Both the position numbers and the translations under genes were made by a program. The notes beneath the pieces are model-generated. The model saw only the letters and a list, made by a program, of their open reading frames with translations, searched no databases and was not told where the DNA came from. Positions 15,374 through 23,470 of a stretch of 64,000 bases of DNA are shown here, one piece after another. The DNA is from Geobacillus icigianus. Its GTDB lineage: Bacteria; Bacillota; Bacilli; Bacillales; Anoxybacillaceae. Each line of letters starts with the position of its first letter. The first letter of the stretch is position 1. The stretch spans positions 1 to 64,000 of the forward strand of contig NZ_JPYA01000162.1 in assembly GCF_000750005.1 (NCBI RefSeq), read 5' to 3'.

Positions 15374-16776
15374 TGGCGTTCTGGCAGTCGGTTGTATCGT
15401 TCGTTGGGAACGCGGTGCTTGTTTATATGATCGGGGTAGTCGCTTTTTATACGTTTTTGCTTGTCGTGTCGTTTTGGCATTTGCGCCGCCTCCATCGGCT
15501 TGACGACTGGGAGCCGTATGAAGAGCTGCTTGAAGCCAGCTACGCCAAGCCGGTGTCCATTCTTGTGCCTGCCTATAATGAAGAAGCCGGCATCGTCGGT
15601 TCGGTTCGCTCCTTGCTCGCCATTGAATATCCGCAATACGAGGTGATCGTCATTAACGACGGTTCCACAGACCGGACGCTCGAGCGGCTGATCGAACATT
15701 TTGAACTTCGCCCGGTCTATCGCGTCATTCGCCGCCAACTGGCGACAAAAGAAGTCAAAGCGATTTATCAATCGCCGGCTTATCCGCATTTGTTTGTTCT
15801 TGACAAGGAAAACGGGGGGAAGGCTGACGCGCTGAATGCCGGCATCAACGCTGCCCGCTATCCGTATATTTGTTCCATTGACGGCGATTCGGTTTTGGAA
15901 CGGCACGCGTTTTTGAAAGTGATGAAGCCAATGCTCGAATCCGATGGCGAGGTCATCGCCTCCGGAGGGACGATTCGGGTCGCCAACGGCTGTCAGATTG
16001 AACGCGGTGAGATTGTCAAGGTTGGGTTGTCGCGGCAGCCGCTCGTAGTGATGCAGACGATTGAATATTTGCGGGCGTTTTTGCTCGGCCGCCTTGGTTT
16101 AAGTCGTCATAACTTGCTGCTGATCGTCTCCGGGGCGTTTGGCGTCTTTTCCAAGCCGTGGGTGATTGAGGCTGGAGGGTATGCCGACACAGCCGGTGAA
16201 GATATGGAGCTGGTCGTCCGTCTGCATCGGCTGGCCCGGGAAAAAAACGAGCCGAAAAAAATCATCTACATCCCAGATCCCGTTTGCTGGACAGAGGCGC
16301 CGGAAACGTACCGCGATTTGCGGAAGCAGCGGCGGCGTTGGCATCGTGGGCTGCTTGAGAGTCTGTGGCGGCATCGCGCCTTGTTGTTCAATCCGAAATA
16401 CGGCTCGATCGGCCTTTTGTCGCTCCCGTATTTTTGGGTTATTGAGCTTCTTGGCCCGGTCGTTGAACTGGTGGGGTATATAGTGATCATCCTTTCATTG
16501 TGTTTCGGCACCATCTACATCGAGTTTGCTCTTCTTTTGTTGACTGTTTCTGTTTTGTATGGCTCGCTTTTGTCAGCGGCCGCAGTGCTGCTTGAGGAAT
16601 GGACGGAGCGGAAGTTTCCGAACGTCTCGGATTTGGTTCGGCTGTTTTTCTTTTCATTGACGGAGACGTTTTGGTACCGTCCGTTGACCGCATGGTGGCG
16701 GTGCGAAGGGATCATCGATGCGTTTCGCTGGCAAAAGCAATGGGGAAGCATGAAACGAAAAGGGGTGTCCGCTTAA
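15370..16776 (+). CDS. Processive family 2 glycosyltransferase (PgaC/IcaA-like)
   Basis: 468-residue membrane glycosyltransferase. An N-terminal membrane segment precedes the GT-A domain: VPAYNEE near residue 70, INDGSTDRT, DGDS (near 171), TAGEDMELV and QRRRW (near 320), the full set for processive beta-glycan synthases. At least three C-terminal membrane segments follow. The product could be poly-N-acetylglucosamine or another exopolysaccharide. It is the third gene of the cyclase operon (ATGA overlap at 15370-15373), which suggests cyclic di-GMP controlled polymer export. No deacetylase or export partner lies next to it. Confidence 0.9.
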   Translation: MMAFWQSVVSFVGNAVLVYMIGVVAFYTFLLVVSFWHLRRLHRLDDWEPYEELLEASYAKPVSILVPAYNEEAGIVGSVRSLLAIEYPQYEVIVINDGSTDRTLERLIEHFELRPVYRVIRRQLATKEVKAIYQSPAYPHLFVLDKENGGKADALNAGINAARYPYICSIDGDSVLERHAFLKVMKPMLESDGEVIASGGTIRVANGCQIERGEIVKVGLSRQPLVVMQTIEYLRAFLLGRLGLSRHNLLLIVSGAFGVFSKPWVIEAGGYADTAGEDMELVVRLHRLAREKNEPKKIIYIPDPVCWTEAPETYRDLRKQRRRWHRGLLESLWRHRALLFNPKYGSIGLLSLPYFWVIELLGPVVELVGYIVIILSLCFGTIYIEFALLLLTVSVLYGSLLSAAAVLLEEWTERKFPNVSDLVRLFFFSLTETFWYRPLTAWWRCEGIIDAFRWQKQWGSMKRKGVSA

Positions 16777-16840
16777 TCGGACTTGAGGTGTTGCCGCTGG
16801 CATGGTTCACGGTTCGGTTCGTGAATTCCCCGCCATGAAG

Positions 16841-16875
16841 AAAAGGGTGTCCCAAGCAGCGGGACCCCCTTTTTC
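16841..16875 (+). terminator. Terminator of the glycosyltransferase operon
   Basis: AAAAGGGTGTCCC and GGGACCCCCTTTTT pair with one mismatch around a 7-base loop and end in a T-run. It may also stop ykyB transcription from the other strand. Confidence 0.75.
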
Positions 16876-16956
16876 ATCGGAAATCAAGGACATGAACGGA
16901 GGGGAGTCTGAGCAAAGCGGTCTGTCATCGCGATGGGCATTGAGAGCGTTCTTTGG

Positions 16957-17391
16957 TCAATAGCGGTCGCCGAGCCGCCTAAACACGGGTTTGGTCGCCC
17001 GTTTTGGGGCCCGCTCCAACGGCTCGTTCAATCCGGTGTAGGCGATGAGAATGGCCTTGGCTTCCGACAAAGGCATGCGAGCCGGAGGATTGCGGTACGA
17101 ATCATTGAGTGCGCCAAGATGCGGGAGGACGGCGAAATCTTGTTTTGTCGGAGGGATGTGGAAATAGTAATCGCCGACGGCAACGAGCACATCCGACTGC
17201 TGTTGGCTGTATTTTGGGTTGCGGGAAAAATGGAGGCCGACCTTTTTTGCCTTGCCTTCTGCGAGCAGTTTTTCGATGGCTTTTTTCTTGAGCAGATAAA
17301 GAAACGAAGGGTTTAATGCCGTTTTGGCGTGGCGGTTGACCGTAAAAATGGCTTTGGCGATATTGTCGACCGACAATTGCAATGGTTTCAT
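16957..17391 (-). CDS. ykyB: YkyB family protein
   Basis: 144 residues of unknown function, clearly the B. subtilis YkyB family: AIFTVNRHAKTA, YLLKKKAIEKL, KKVGLHFSRNPKYSQQQSDV and GDYYFHIPPTK. The start at 17391 has AAGGAG 8 bases upstream; ATG 17397 is too close to it. An extended -10 promoter (TGCTATAAT) lies upstream on the minus strand at about 17418-17426. In B. subtilis it lies between cheV and ykuC, a few kb before ykuF as here. Confidence 0.92.
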   Translation of the reverse strand: MKPLQLSVDNIAKAIFTVNRHAKTALNPSFLYLLKKKAIEKLLAEGKAKKVGLHFSRNPKYSQQQSDVLVAVGDYYFHIPPTKQDFAVLPHLGALNDSYRNPPARMPLSEAKAILIAYTGLNEPLERAPKRATKPVFRRLGDRY

Positions 17392-17496
17392 CGGCATATC
17401 TCCTTTTTTTCTTTCTATTATAGCATACGGACGCCCGGCTTGGCTTCTTTTTCGAAAGGGACGGGCAACGACGGCGTTTGTTCGTTTGCAACCCAA

Positions 17497-17532
17497 AAAG
17501 CCGCTATGTCCCCTCTTTCTTTGAGCGGCTTT
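17497..17532 (-). terminator. Terminator-like hairpin on the minus strand
   Basis: AAAGCCGCT and AGCGGCTTT make a perfect 9-bp stem with an 18-base loop. Read on the minus strand it ends in TTTTTG. It would end a transcript from the promoter at 17756-17785 before ykyB. Confidence 0.6.
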
Positions 17533-17750
17533 CGATCACTGACTCGCCAACGCTCACCGGCAGGCGAGCGAAAAACGGTCAGTTCCGGCGGGGCGAGAAA
17601 CGGAGCGGCACTCCAGCGCGCGTCACCAAAGGAGGAAGACGCCGTCAATGCGGCCGTGGGGCCAGTGCGCGCCCCATTTTTGAAAAACGCGCGTCGGTTC
17701 ATATAGGTTGGTTCCATGTGAGGCATAATGTCGCCGTCCTTTCATAAGCA
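17498..17750 (-). other. Possible short transcription unit of unclear coding content
   Basis: A minus-strand promoter and the hairpin at 17497-17532 bracket about 250 bases. A 102-codon frame starts at 17726 (AAAGGA lies 10 bases upstream) but runs through the hairpin and stops inside the -10 box of ykyB, and it resembles nothing I know. The unit could be a small RNA, a leader, or a decayed gene; B. subtilis has ykuC in this interval. Confidence 0.35.
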
Positions 17751-17755
17751 GTTTT

Positions 17756-17785
17756 ATTATAACGAAAAAGGAAAGAGAAGGACAA
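17756..17785 (-). promoter_or_regulatory. Minus-strand sigma-A promoter
   Basis: On the minus strand TTGTCC (17785-17780), an 18-bp spacer and an exact TATAAT (17761-17756). It points towards ykyB and is back to back with the fadH promoter. Confidence 0.6.
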
Positions 17786-17798
17786 CCAGAGAAAAATA

Positions 17799-17827
17799 TC
17801 GAATATTCAATGATTATGTAGTATGAT
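17799..17827 (+). promoter_or_regulatory. fadH promoter
   Basis: TCGAAT (17799-17804) and TATGAT (17822-17827) with 17 bp between them; transcription would begin near 17834. Confidence 0.6.
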
Positions 17828-17834
17828 GAAAATA

Positions 17835-17852
17835 TGAATGAATCATCACTCA
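17835..17852. promoter_or_regulatory. FadR-like operator at the fadH transcription start
   Basis: TGAATGAATCATCACTCA matches the B. subtilis FadR consensus TGAATGANTANTCATTCA at 14 of 16 defined positions. It overlaps the inferred transcript start of fadH, a FadR target in B. subtilis, so acyl-CoA relieved repression is likely. Confidence 0.7.
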
Positions 17853-17868
17853 CAGGAGGGGAAAAACG

Positions 17869-18636
17869 ATGAATGGAAAGGTCGTCATTGTGACCGGCGG
17901 GTCGAGCGGAATGGGCAAGTATATGGCGAAGCGGTTTGTCGCTGAAGGGGCGGACGTCGTCATTACGGGAAGGCGGGCGGAAGCGCTGGAAGAGGCGAAG
18001 CGGGAAATGGAAACGCCCGGCGGTGGGCGCGTGCTTGCCGTCCCGATGGATGTGCGCAACCCGGAGCAAGTCGCCGACATGGTCGCGCGGGCTGACGCCG
18101 AGTTTGGCCGCATTGATGCCCTCGTCAACAACGCGGCCGGCAACTTTATTTGTCCGGCGGAAAAGTTGTCGATCAACGGCTGGAACAGCGTCATCAACAT
18201 CGTGTTAAACGGCACGTTTTACTGCAGTCGGGAAGTGGGAAACTACTGGATTCAGCGCGGTTTGAAAGGGAACATCATCAACATCATCGCGACGTACGCG
18301 TGGCATGCCGGCGCCGGAGTCATTCATTCCGCCTGCGCCAAAGCCGGGGTGTTGGCGATGACGCGCACGCTTGCGGTCGAATGGGGGAAAAAATACGGGT
18401 TTCGCGTCAACGCCATCGCTCCGGGGCCGATTGAGCGCACCGGAGGAGCGGAGCGGCTTTGGGAGTCGGAAGAAGCGGAGCGGATGACGTTGGAAAGCGT
18501 GCCGCTCGGGCGGCTCGGAACGCCGGAAGAAATCGCGGCGGTCGCTTCGTTTCTGCTTTCCGATGAAGCCGCTTACATCAACGGTGCTTGCATCACCGTC
18601 GACGGCGGCCAATGGCTCAATCGACGGCCGTTTTAA
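17869..18636 (+). CDS. fadH: 2,4-dienoyl-CoA reductase, SDR type (FadH/YkuF)
   Basis: SDR of 255 residues for auxiliary beta-oxidation of unsaturated acyl-CoA with NADPH. TGGSSGMGKYMA (near residue 9) binds the cofactor; NNAAGNFICPAEKLS is typical of peroxisomal-type dienoyl-CoA reductases, and the C-terminus carries RLGTPEEIAAVASFLLS and TVDGGQW. The usual YxxxK Tyr is replaced in the HSACAKAG stretch, a feature of this subfamily. The start follows CAGGAGGGG. Promoter and FadR-like operator lie directly upstream. Gene order (ykyB, ykuF, ykuI) agrees with B. subtilis. Confidence 0.92.
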   Translation: MNGKVVIVTGGSSGMGKYMAKRFVAEGADVVITGRRAEALEEAKREMETPGGGRVLAVPMDVRNPEQVADMVARADAEFGRIDALVNNAAGNFICPAEKLSINGWNSVINIVLNGTFYCSREVGNYWIQRGLKGNIINIIATYAWHAGAGVIHSACAKAGVLAMTRTLAVEWGKKYGFRVNAIAPGPIERTGGAERLWESEEAERMTLESVPLGRLGTPEEIAAVASFLLSDEAAYINGACITVDGGQWLNRRPF

Positions 18637-18709
18637 CGTCATTTCCGACCGAAGCCTCCCACCTCAAGGAATGGACGGGACAACGCCCAATGAGGAGGTG
18701 GGGGGATAC

Positions 18710-18868
18710 ATGTCGGTTGACGATTGCCGACCGATGTGGTTATTGTTCGAACGGACGCTTCCGAGCGAAGGAAAGCGTAAAGGGTTCTTGTGTGCGGCTT
18801 GCCGTTCGGCCAACACGCACAAGCCGCTTGAAGCTTCCGCCTCCAAGCGAAGCGCAGGTGGCGGGTGA
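18710..18868 (+). CDS. Hypothetical 52-residue protein with a CxxC pair
   Basis: A short frame whose only strong support is an excellent ribosome binding site, AGGAGGTG, about 10 bases before the ATG. It begins MSVDDCRPMWLLFERT and contains FLCAACRSANTHK. A terminator follows at 18925. No family is recognised and codon use cannot decide over this length. It could also be a leader peptide or a chance frame between fadH and ykuI. Confidence 0.4.
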   Translation: MSVDDCRPMWLLFERTLPSEGKRKGFLCAACRSANTHKPLEASASKRSAGGG

Positions 18869-18924
18869 GCGCTAAGCGAAAGCGACGGCGCGCTGACAGC
18901 GCGCGGATCCGCGTCCAAACCGTG

Positions 18925-18963
18925 CCTCTCATCCTTTTTGTCGCAACGGATGGGAGGCTTTTT
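18925..18963 (+). terminator. Rho-independent terminator upstream of ykuI
   Basis: CCTCTCATCC pairs with GGATGGGAGG (one wobble pair) around 13 bases and is followed by CTTTTT. It closes the fadH region transcript. Confidence 0.75.
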
Positions 18964-19083
18964 GTTTCGAGTTTGGTGGGGAGGAGGACAGTCTGTTCAG
19001 GTCGCTGTTTTTCCGTCAGGAACGACGAAGCCGTTGTGCTATAATAAAAGCAGAGATGGTCGACGAGAATGAGGTGAGCGCAA

Positions 19084-20301
19084 ATGGATGCATTAGACGT
19101 GATGGCCAACTTGTCGCAAGTCGTTCCGCACTACCAGCCGATTTTCAGCGCCGATGAGCATGGAGTCATCGGATATGAAGTGCTCGGGCGTTTTCAAACC
19201 GAGGAAGGGCCGGTCAGCCTCGGTCCGTTTTTCCACGATGAGACGATTCCGGAAGAGTTTCGCATGGAAGTCGATGATGTGATTACTAAAAAGGCGCTTG
19301 ATTATTTTTTGTCGCTCGATGACGAAGCCCTGCTCATCTTTTTCAACCGTGACGCCAATTTGTTGATGCTTGACCGCGGCGAATCGTTTTTGCAGCTGCT
19401 TTTTGCTTATCAAGCCAAAGGGCTGGCGCTTGACCGCATCGTGTTGGAAATCAACGAGCAGCATTTTAAAGGCGATTTGGATCAACTCAGCCACCTGTTG
19501 ACGTACATTCGCACCTATGGCATTCGCGTGGCGGTTGACAATATCGCCGAACATAGCATTCATCTCGAGCGAATCGGCGTGTTGTCGCCTGACATTTTAA
19601 AAATCGATTTGCACGAATTGCGGAAAACATCGGTCCACCAAGCTTACCAAGAAATCGTTCACTCCATTTCGTTGCTAGCGCGCAAAATCGGAGCGACGCT
19701 GTTGTATGAGGATATCGAAACTTCCTTTCAGCTCCAATACGCTTGGCGGCATGGCGGCCGCTATTATCAAGGATATTATTTGGCAAAACCGGGGCCTGAA
19801 GTCGTGCCGCGCGATTTGCTGAAAGACTTGCTGCGAAAAGAGTGCCATCGCTTCATTCAGCAGGAAAAGAAAAAGCTTGAGACGCTGTATCACATTTCCG
19901 AACAGTTTCAGCAACGAATTGCTGCGCTGCTTGGCAAATACAAAAAAGCGGGCGGCTTCAACGAACTCATTTCACTGTTGGCCGATGAGCTGGATGACGT
20001 TTGCTTCCGCATTTACGTTTGTGATGAAGACGGCTTTCAGCAGTCGGGCAATATGTTCAAGCGCGATGGGCGCTGGACATTGGAGCCGCAGTACTATATG
20101 AAAAATTGGAGCTGGCGCCCGTATTTTTTGGAAAACATTATTCGGATGCGCTCGCGCCGAAGAGGCATTTTGTCCGATTTGTATACGGACATCGAAACGG
20201 GCGAAACGATTCGGACGTATTCGTACCCGATCGATGAGCGCCATTATTTGTTCATCGACTTGTCGTACAGCTATTTGTTTGAGCACGATGCTCATTATTA
20301 A
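19084..20301 (+). CDS. ykuI: EAL-domain cyclic di-GMP binding protein YkuI
   Basis: 405 residues. Residues 1-250 form an EAL domain with YEVLGRF in place of the canonical ExLxR loop, EINEQHF, DNIAEHSIHL and DILKIDLHEL. The rest matches the YkuI C-terminal domain (PAS-like), with RRRGILSDLYTDIETGET near the end. B. subtilis YkuI binds cyclic di-GMP but showed no phosphodiesterase activity in the published structural work as I recall it. The start follows GAGGTGAG; an extended -10 (TGCTATAAT) ends at 19045. It complements the GGDEF operon 5 kb upstream. Confidence 0.92.
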   Translation: MDALDVMANLSQVVPHYQPIFSADEHGVIGYEVLGRFQTEEGPVSLGPFFHDETIPEEFRMEVDDVITKKALDYFLSLDDEALLIFFNRDANLLMLDRGESFLQLLFAYQAKGLALDRIVLEINEQHFKGDLDQLSHLLTYIRTYGIRVAVDNIAEHSIHLERIGVLSPDILKIDLHELRKTSVHQAYQEIVHSISLLARKIGATLLYEDIETSFQLQYAWRHGGRYYQGYYLAKPGPEVVPRDLLKDLLRKECHRFIQQEKKKLETLYHISEQFQQRIAALLGKYKKAGGFNELISLLADELDDVCFRIYVCDEDGFQQSGNMFKRDGRWTLEPQYYMKNWSWRPYFLENIIRMRSRRRGILSDLYTDIETGETIRTYSYPIDERHYLFIDLSYSYLFEHDAHY

Positions 20302-20351
20302 ACCGTATAAAATCTCCTCGGTGCGGCAAAGTATAGATGAGGTGAACGAAG

Positions 20352-20585
20352 ATGGCACAGCTTGCCTTTATCTTATCGATTTTGTCCGTCTTGATTGCAG
20401 TGATCGGATTCGTTTATACAGTTCGCCTTGGCCGCCAGCAGCGCTGGCAAGGGGAGCTTGACGGGCCGATTCCGAAACCGGTGGAGGAACATGCTTATTT
20501 GCGCAATCCGATGCTTCTCGCCTACGTGCTCGCTGCTTTGCTCGCCGCGTTTGCCATCGGGTATTTGGCGCTCCGATCTTATTGA
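20352..20585 (+). CDS. Small membrane protein with two transmembrane segments
   Basis: 77 residues. Segment one covers about residues 4-24 (AFILSILSVLIAVIGFVYTV) and segment two about 53-74 (NPMLLAYVLAALLAAFAIGY), with a short polar loop containing HAYLRNP. GATGAGGTGAAC precedes the ATG. It follows ykuI by 50 bases and may be cotranscribed with it. No family assigned. Confidence 0.7.
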   Translation: MAQLAFILSILSVLIAVIGFVYTVRLGRQQRWQGELDGPIPKPVEEHAYLRNPMLLAYVLAALLAAFAIGYLALRSY

Positions 20586-20800
20586 ACAAAGAGGCTGGCC
20601 CAAAAGGTTGACGTCTTCAAGATGAATTCCTTGACGAAACAATTTCGTCATCATCAGAAGGATAAAAATCCCTTTGCCCATTTTCGAACGGCAGGTATTT
20701 TCACGATCGGCACAACCGATCGTGCGGCAGAGGCAGCCAGCACGTATATAGTGCAACGAAAGAGGGATCCCGATCCTTGGGACACCCTCTTTCTGTTTGC
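20586..20800 (+). repeat. Terminator-associated dispersed repeat, copy 1
   Basis: Non-coding. The core at 20705-20768 starts GATCGGCACAACCGATCGTG, contains GCGGCAGAGGCAGCCAGCA and ends GCAACGAAAGAGGG. The same core occurs at 41385-41445 and, inverted, at 52921-52981. It ends in a hairpin (AAAGAGGG...CCCTCTTT, 20761-20794) that can terminate transcripts from either side. GAGGCTGGCCCAAAAGG at its left also has a relative at 41446. Confidence 0.7.
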
Positions 20801-20883
20801 CTCTACATGACGCTTTTTTCCATGACTTTTTTTCGTGGCCGGCGAATATATATGGAAGCGGAAGAGGCAAAGGGGGAATGGAG

Positions 20884-21081
20884 ATGGCCAAGCGGCTGCC
20901 GCCGGAGCTGTCGGGCGAAGAAGCGATGCTGTTGCTTGACGTGTTGTTCAGTCAGCAATATGCGCTAGAGCTCGTCCGTTCCGAGCTGGCGGATATCGAA
21001 AACGGTGATAAAAAAGCCGATGAACAACGATACCGGCAGCTGTTGCGCTTATATGACCGTCTGTTTACTGAAGAAGCGTAA
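20884..21081 (+). CDS. abbA: AbbA, antirepressor of AbrB
   Basis: 65 residues, the same length as B. subtilis AbbA. The pattern LLLxxLxxxxYAxELxxSELxDIExG...YRQLLRLYDR matches the AbbA sequence as I recall it, and the gene stands directly before ykuL as in B. subtilis. AbbA mimics DNA and binds the AbrB DNA-binding domain, lifting repression when Spo0A is active. The ATG at 20884 has AGGGGG 7 bases upstream; the ATG at 20878 is too close. A terminator follows at once. Confidence 0.85.
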   Translation: MAKRLPPELSGEEAMLLLDVLFSQQYALELVRSELADIENGDKKADEQRYRQLLRLYDRLFTEEA

Positions 21082-21095
21082 AAGATTGTCTCGCG

Positions 21096-21128
21096 CTATC
21101 GCTTGGCAAGAAGCGATAGTCTTTTTTA
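21096..21128 (+). terminator. abbA terminator
   Basis: CTATCGCTT and AAGCGATAG form a 9-bp stem with a 6-base loop, followed by TCTTTTTTA. Confidence 0.85.
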
Positions 21129-21182
21129 TGATATGATGATGAGGGAGAGGAGAAGACAAACAGAGAAAGGCGGAACAACGGT

Positions 21183-21659
21183 ATGACATGGTTGAAAGAC
21201 AAAGAGGCAATTCCTATGACAGTCAAACCATTTCTTATTTCTGCGGATAAAGTGGCGCATGTCCAGCCGGAAAACTATTTGGATCACGCGCTGCTCGTTC
21301 TCACTAAAACCGGTTATTCAGCGATTCCGGTGTTGGATACATCCTACAAGCTGCAAGGGCTGATCAGCATAACGATGATCATGGATGCGATTTTAGGATT
21401 GGAGCGCATCGAATTCGAACGGCTCGAAACGATGAAAGTGGAAGACGTGATGAACCGAAACATTCCGCGTCTGCGGCTTACCGACAGCCTGACGAAAGCC
21501 ATCGGGCTCATTGTCAACCATCCGTTCGTCTGCGTCGAAAATGACGATGGCTACTTTGCAGGCATTTTCACTCGCCGGGAGATATTGAAACAACTGAATA
21601 AACAGCTGCATAAATCTAACGGCGGCCGGAAGACAGACCGAAAAGAAGCTGAACAATGA
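21183..21659 (+). CDS. ykuL: CBS-domain protein YkuL
   Basis: 158 residues with two CBS motifs: residues about 20-80 (YSAIPVLDTSYKLQGLISITM) and 85-145 (VEDVMNRNIPRL and GYFAGIFTRREIL). CBS pairs bind adenosine nucleotides; the B. subtilis homologue DarB/CbpB type binds cyclic di-AMP in related proteins. The ATG at 21183 has AAAGGCGG 9 bases upstream; an internal ATG at 21216 has no such site. The next gene is ccpC, as in B. subtilis. Confidence 0.9.
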   Translation: MTWLKDKEAIPMTVKPFLISADKVAHVQPENYLDHALLVLTKTGYSAIPVLDTSYKLQGLISITMIMDAILGLERIEFERLETMKVEDVMNRNIPRLRLTDSLTKAIGLIVNHPFVCVENDDGYFAGIFTRREILKQLNKQLHKSNGGRKTDRKEAEQ

Positions 21660-21756
21660 GCAAGAAAGTCGCCATCTGCAACATGGTCATCGTTTGTTCC
21701 GACCATCGCCTCGGCGATCGTCCCCCGCCGAGGCGGAAAGGAAAAGGAGGATCGTT

Positions 21757-22629
21757 TTGAACAGTTCAGAGTATGAAATCCTCGCCGTTTTGGCGGAAGA
21801 ATTGAATATGAGAAAAGCGGCCGCCCGGCTGTATGTGACGCAGTCGGCGTTGTCTCAACGGCTGCAGGCGATCGAAGCGGGCTGGAATGTGAAAATATTT
21901 ATCCGGTCCCAGCGAGGGTTGCTGTTAACGCCAGAGGGGGAAAAAATCGTCCAACTGGCGAAAGAAACCGTGCAGAAAACGAAGCGAGTCAAAGAGGAGA
22001 TCCAACGACGGGTCGGACAAATCAGCGGGACGTTAACGATAGCGGTCACGTCCATTGTTGCCCAGCATTGGCTGCCCCCCGTTTTAAAAACATTCATCAA
22101 ATTATATCCGGATGTCAACGTTTCGTTGACGACGGGATGGACAAGCGAAGTGCTGAGCCATATGTACGAAAATCGGTTTCAGCTTGGGATTGTTCGCGGA
22201 GAGCCGAACTGGAGCGGGATCGCGACGCGGCTATTTACCGATCAGCTCTATTTGGTCGACCAAGAAATTCACGATTTGGAGCAACTGCGCCACACCGAGC
22301 GCCCGTTCATTCAATTTAAAAGTGATTCGACTTATTCGCTGCATATTCAACAATGGTGGCATGAGCAATTTCAAGCTTTGCCGGCGCGCACGGTGATGGT
22401 CGATCAAATTGAAACGTGCAAACAGCTCGCTTATCATGGCGTTGGTTATGCGATTTTACCGGAAATCGCTTTAGATGACCGCGAACAATATGTTGTTCAT
22501 ATGATCCCGTTAAAAAATAAGCGCGGTGAGCCGATGACGAGAGATACGTGGCTGATCAGCTCGGAAGCGGCGTGGCAGCTTCCGCAAGTACAAGCCTTCG
22601 AAAAGGTGCTGCGCCGTTTTGTCCCGTGA
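21757..22629 (+). CDS. ccpC: LysR-type regulator CcpC
   Basis: 290 residues. N-terminal winged HTH (LAEELNMRKAAARLYVTQSA) and a C-terminal effector domain with VTSIVAQHWLPPVLKTF, ERPFIQFKSDSTY and VDQIETCKQLAYHGVGYAIL, all close to B. subtilis CcpC (YkuM). CcpC represses citrate synthase and aconitase genes and responds to citrate. The start is TTG 21757, preceded by AAAAGGAGG; the upstream frame to 21694 lacks a site. Order ykuL-ccpC-dapH agrees with B. subtilis apart from missing flavodoxin genes. Confidence 0.92.
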   Translation: MNSSEYEILAVLAEELNMRKAAARLYVTQSALSQRLQAIEAGWNVKIFIRSQRGLLLTPEGEKIVQLAKETVQKTKRVKEEIQRRVGQISGTLTIAVTSIVAQHWLPPVLKTFIKLYPDVNVSLTTGWTSEVLSHMYENRFQLGIVRGEPNWSGIATRLFTDQLYLVDQEIHDLEQLRHTERPFIQFKSDSTYSLHIQQWWHEQFQALPARTVMVDQIETCKQLAYHGVGYAILPEIALDDREQYVVHMIPLKNKRGEPMTRDTWLISSEAAWQLPQVQAFEKVLRRFVP

Positions 22630-22702
22630 ATTTATGCTTGTCACGATGAACTCTCGTTTGCTAAAGTAAAAAAGAATACAGCTGCAAAGGAGGATGTCGC
22701 CC

Positions 22703-23413
22703 ATGAAGATGATGGACGCCAATGAAATCATTTCGTTTATTCAAAACAGCAAAAAATCCACGCCTGTGAAGGTATACATAAAAGGAGAGCTTGATGGCAT
22801 CGATTTCGGCCCAAGCGCGAAAACGTTTATGACCGGCAACGTCGGCATCGTGTTTGGCGAATGGCAAGACATTCAAGCCGCCATCGAGGCGAATCAAGAC
22901 AAAATCGAAGACTATGTCGTCGAAAACGACCGCCGCAACTCGGCCATTCCGCTCTTGGATTTGAAAGGCATTAAGGCGCGCATCGAGCCGGGCGCGATCA
23001 TCCGCGACCATGTCGAAATCGGCGACAACGCTGTCATTATGATGGGAGCGGTGATCAACATCGGCGCCGTCGTCGGCGAAGGAACGATGATCGACATGAA
23101 CGCCGTGCTCGGCGGCCGGGCGACGGTCGGGAAAAACTGCCATATCGGTGCTGGTGCGGTGTTGGCGGGCGTGATCGAGCCGCCATCGGCTAAGCCGGTT
23201 GTCATTGAAGATGATGTGCTTGTCGGGGCGAACGCCGTCATTTTAGAAGGCGTCACTGTCGGCAAAGGGGCGGTCGTCGCTGCGGGCGCGGTCGTCGTCG
23301 AAGACGTGCCGCCGTATACGGTGGTCGCCGGCGTGCCGGCGCGCGTCATTAAGCAAATCGACGAGCAAACACGGGCGAAAACGGAGATGAAACAAGAGCT
23401 TCGCCAATTGTAA
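22703..23413 (+). CDS. dapH: Tetrahydrodipicolinate N-acetyltransferase DapH
   Basis: 236 residues, same length as the B. subtilis enzyme (YkuQ). An N-terminal alpha domain ([22 protein letters not shown]) precedes a left-handed beta helix of hexapeptide repeats from about residue 90 ([19 protein letters not shown] onwards). It acetylates tetrahydrodipicolinate with acetyl-CoA in lysine and peptidoglycan precursor synthesis. The ATG at 22703 has AAAGGAGGA 9 bases upstream. A terminator hairpin separates it from dapL. Confidence 0.97.
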   Translation: MKMMDANEIISFIQNSKKSTPVKVYIKGELDGIDFGPSAKTFMTGNVGIVFGEWQDIQAAIEANQDKIEDYVVENDRRNSAIPLLDLKGIKARIEPGAIIRDHVEIGDNAVIMMGAVINIGAVVGEGTMIDMNAVLGGRATVGKNCHIGAGAVLAGVIEPPSAKPVVIEDDVLVGANAVILEGVTVGKGAVVAAGAVVVEDVPPYTVVAGVPARVIKQIDEQTRAKTEMKQELRQL

Positions 23414-23420
23414 TCACACG

Positions 23421-23452
23421 AAAGGCTGTCCCTTGACGAGGACAGCTTTTTT
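23421..23452 (+). terminator. Hairpin between dapH and dapL
   Basis: AAAGGCTGTCC and GGACAGCTTTTTT pair around 8 bases. The dapL ribosome binding site begins 6 bases after the T-run, so dapL expression depends on readthrough or an undetected promoter. Confidence 0.8.
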
Positions 23453-23470
23453 CCCATGGAGGAGAAGAAG

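Noticed and set aside
17418..17726. 102-codon minus-strand frame near ykyB
   Set aside because: It passes through a terminator hairpin and ends inside the ykyB -10 box; no family match. Listed only as part of an unclear unit.
20622..20810. Frames inside the terminator-associated repeat
   Set aside because: They lack ribosome sites, and the other copies of the repeat break the frame.
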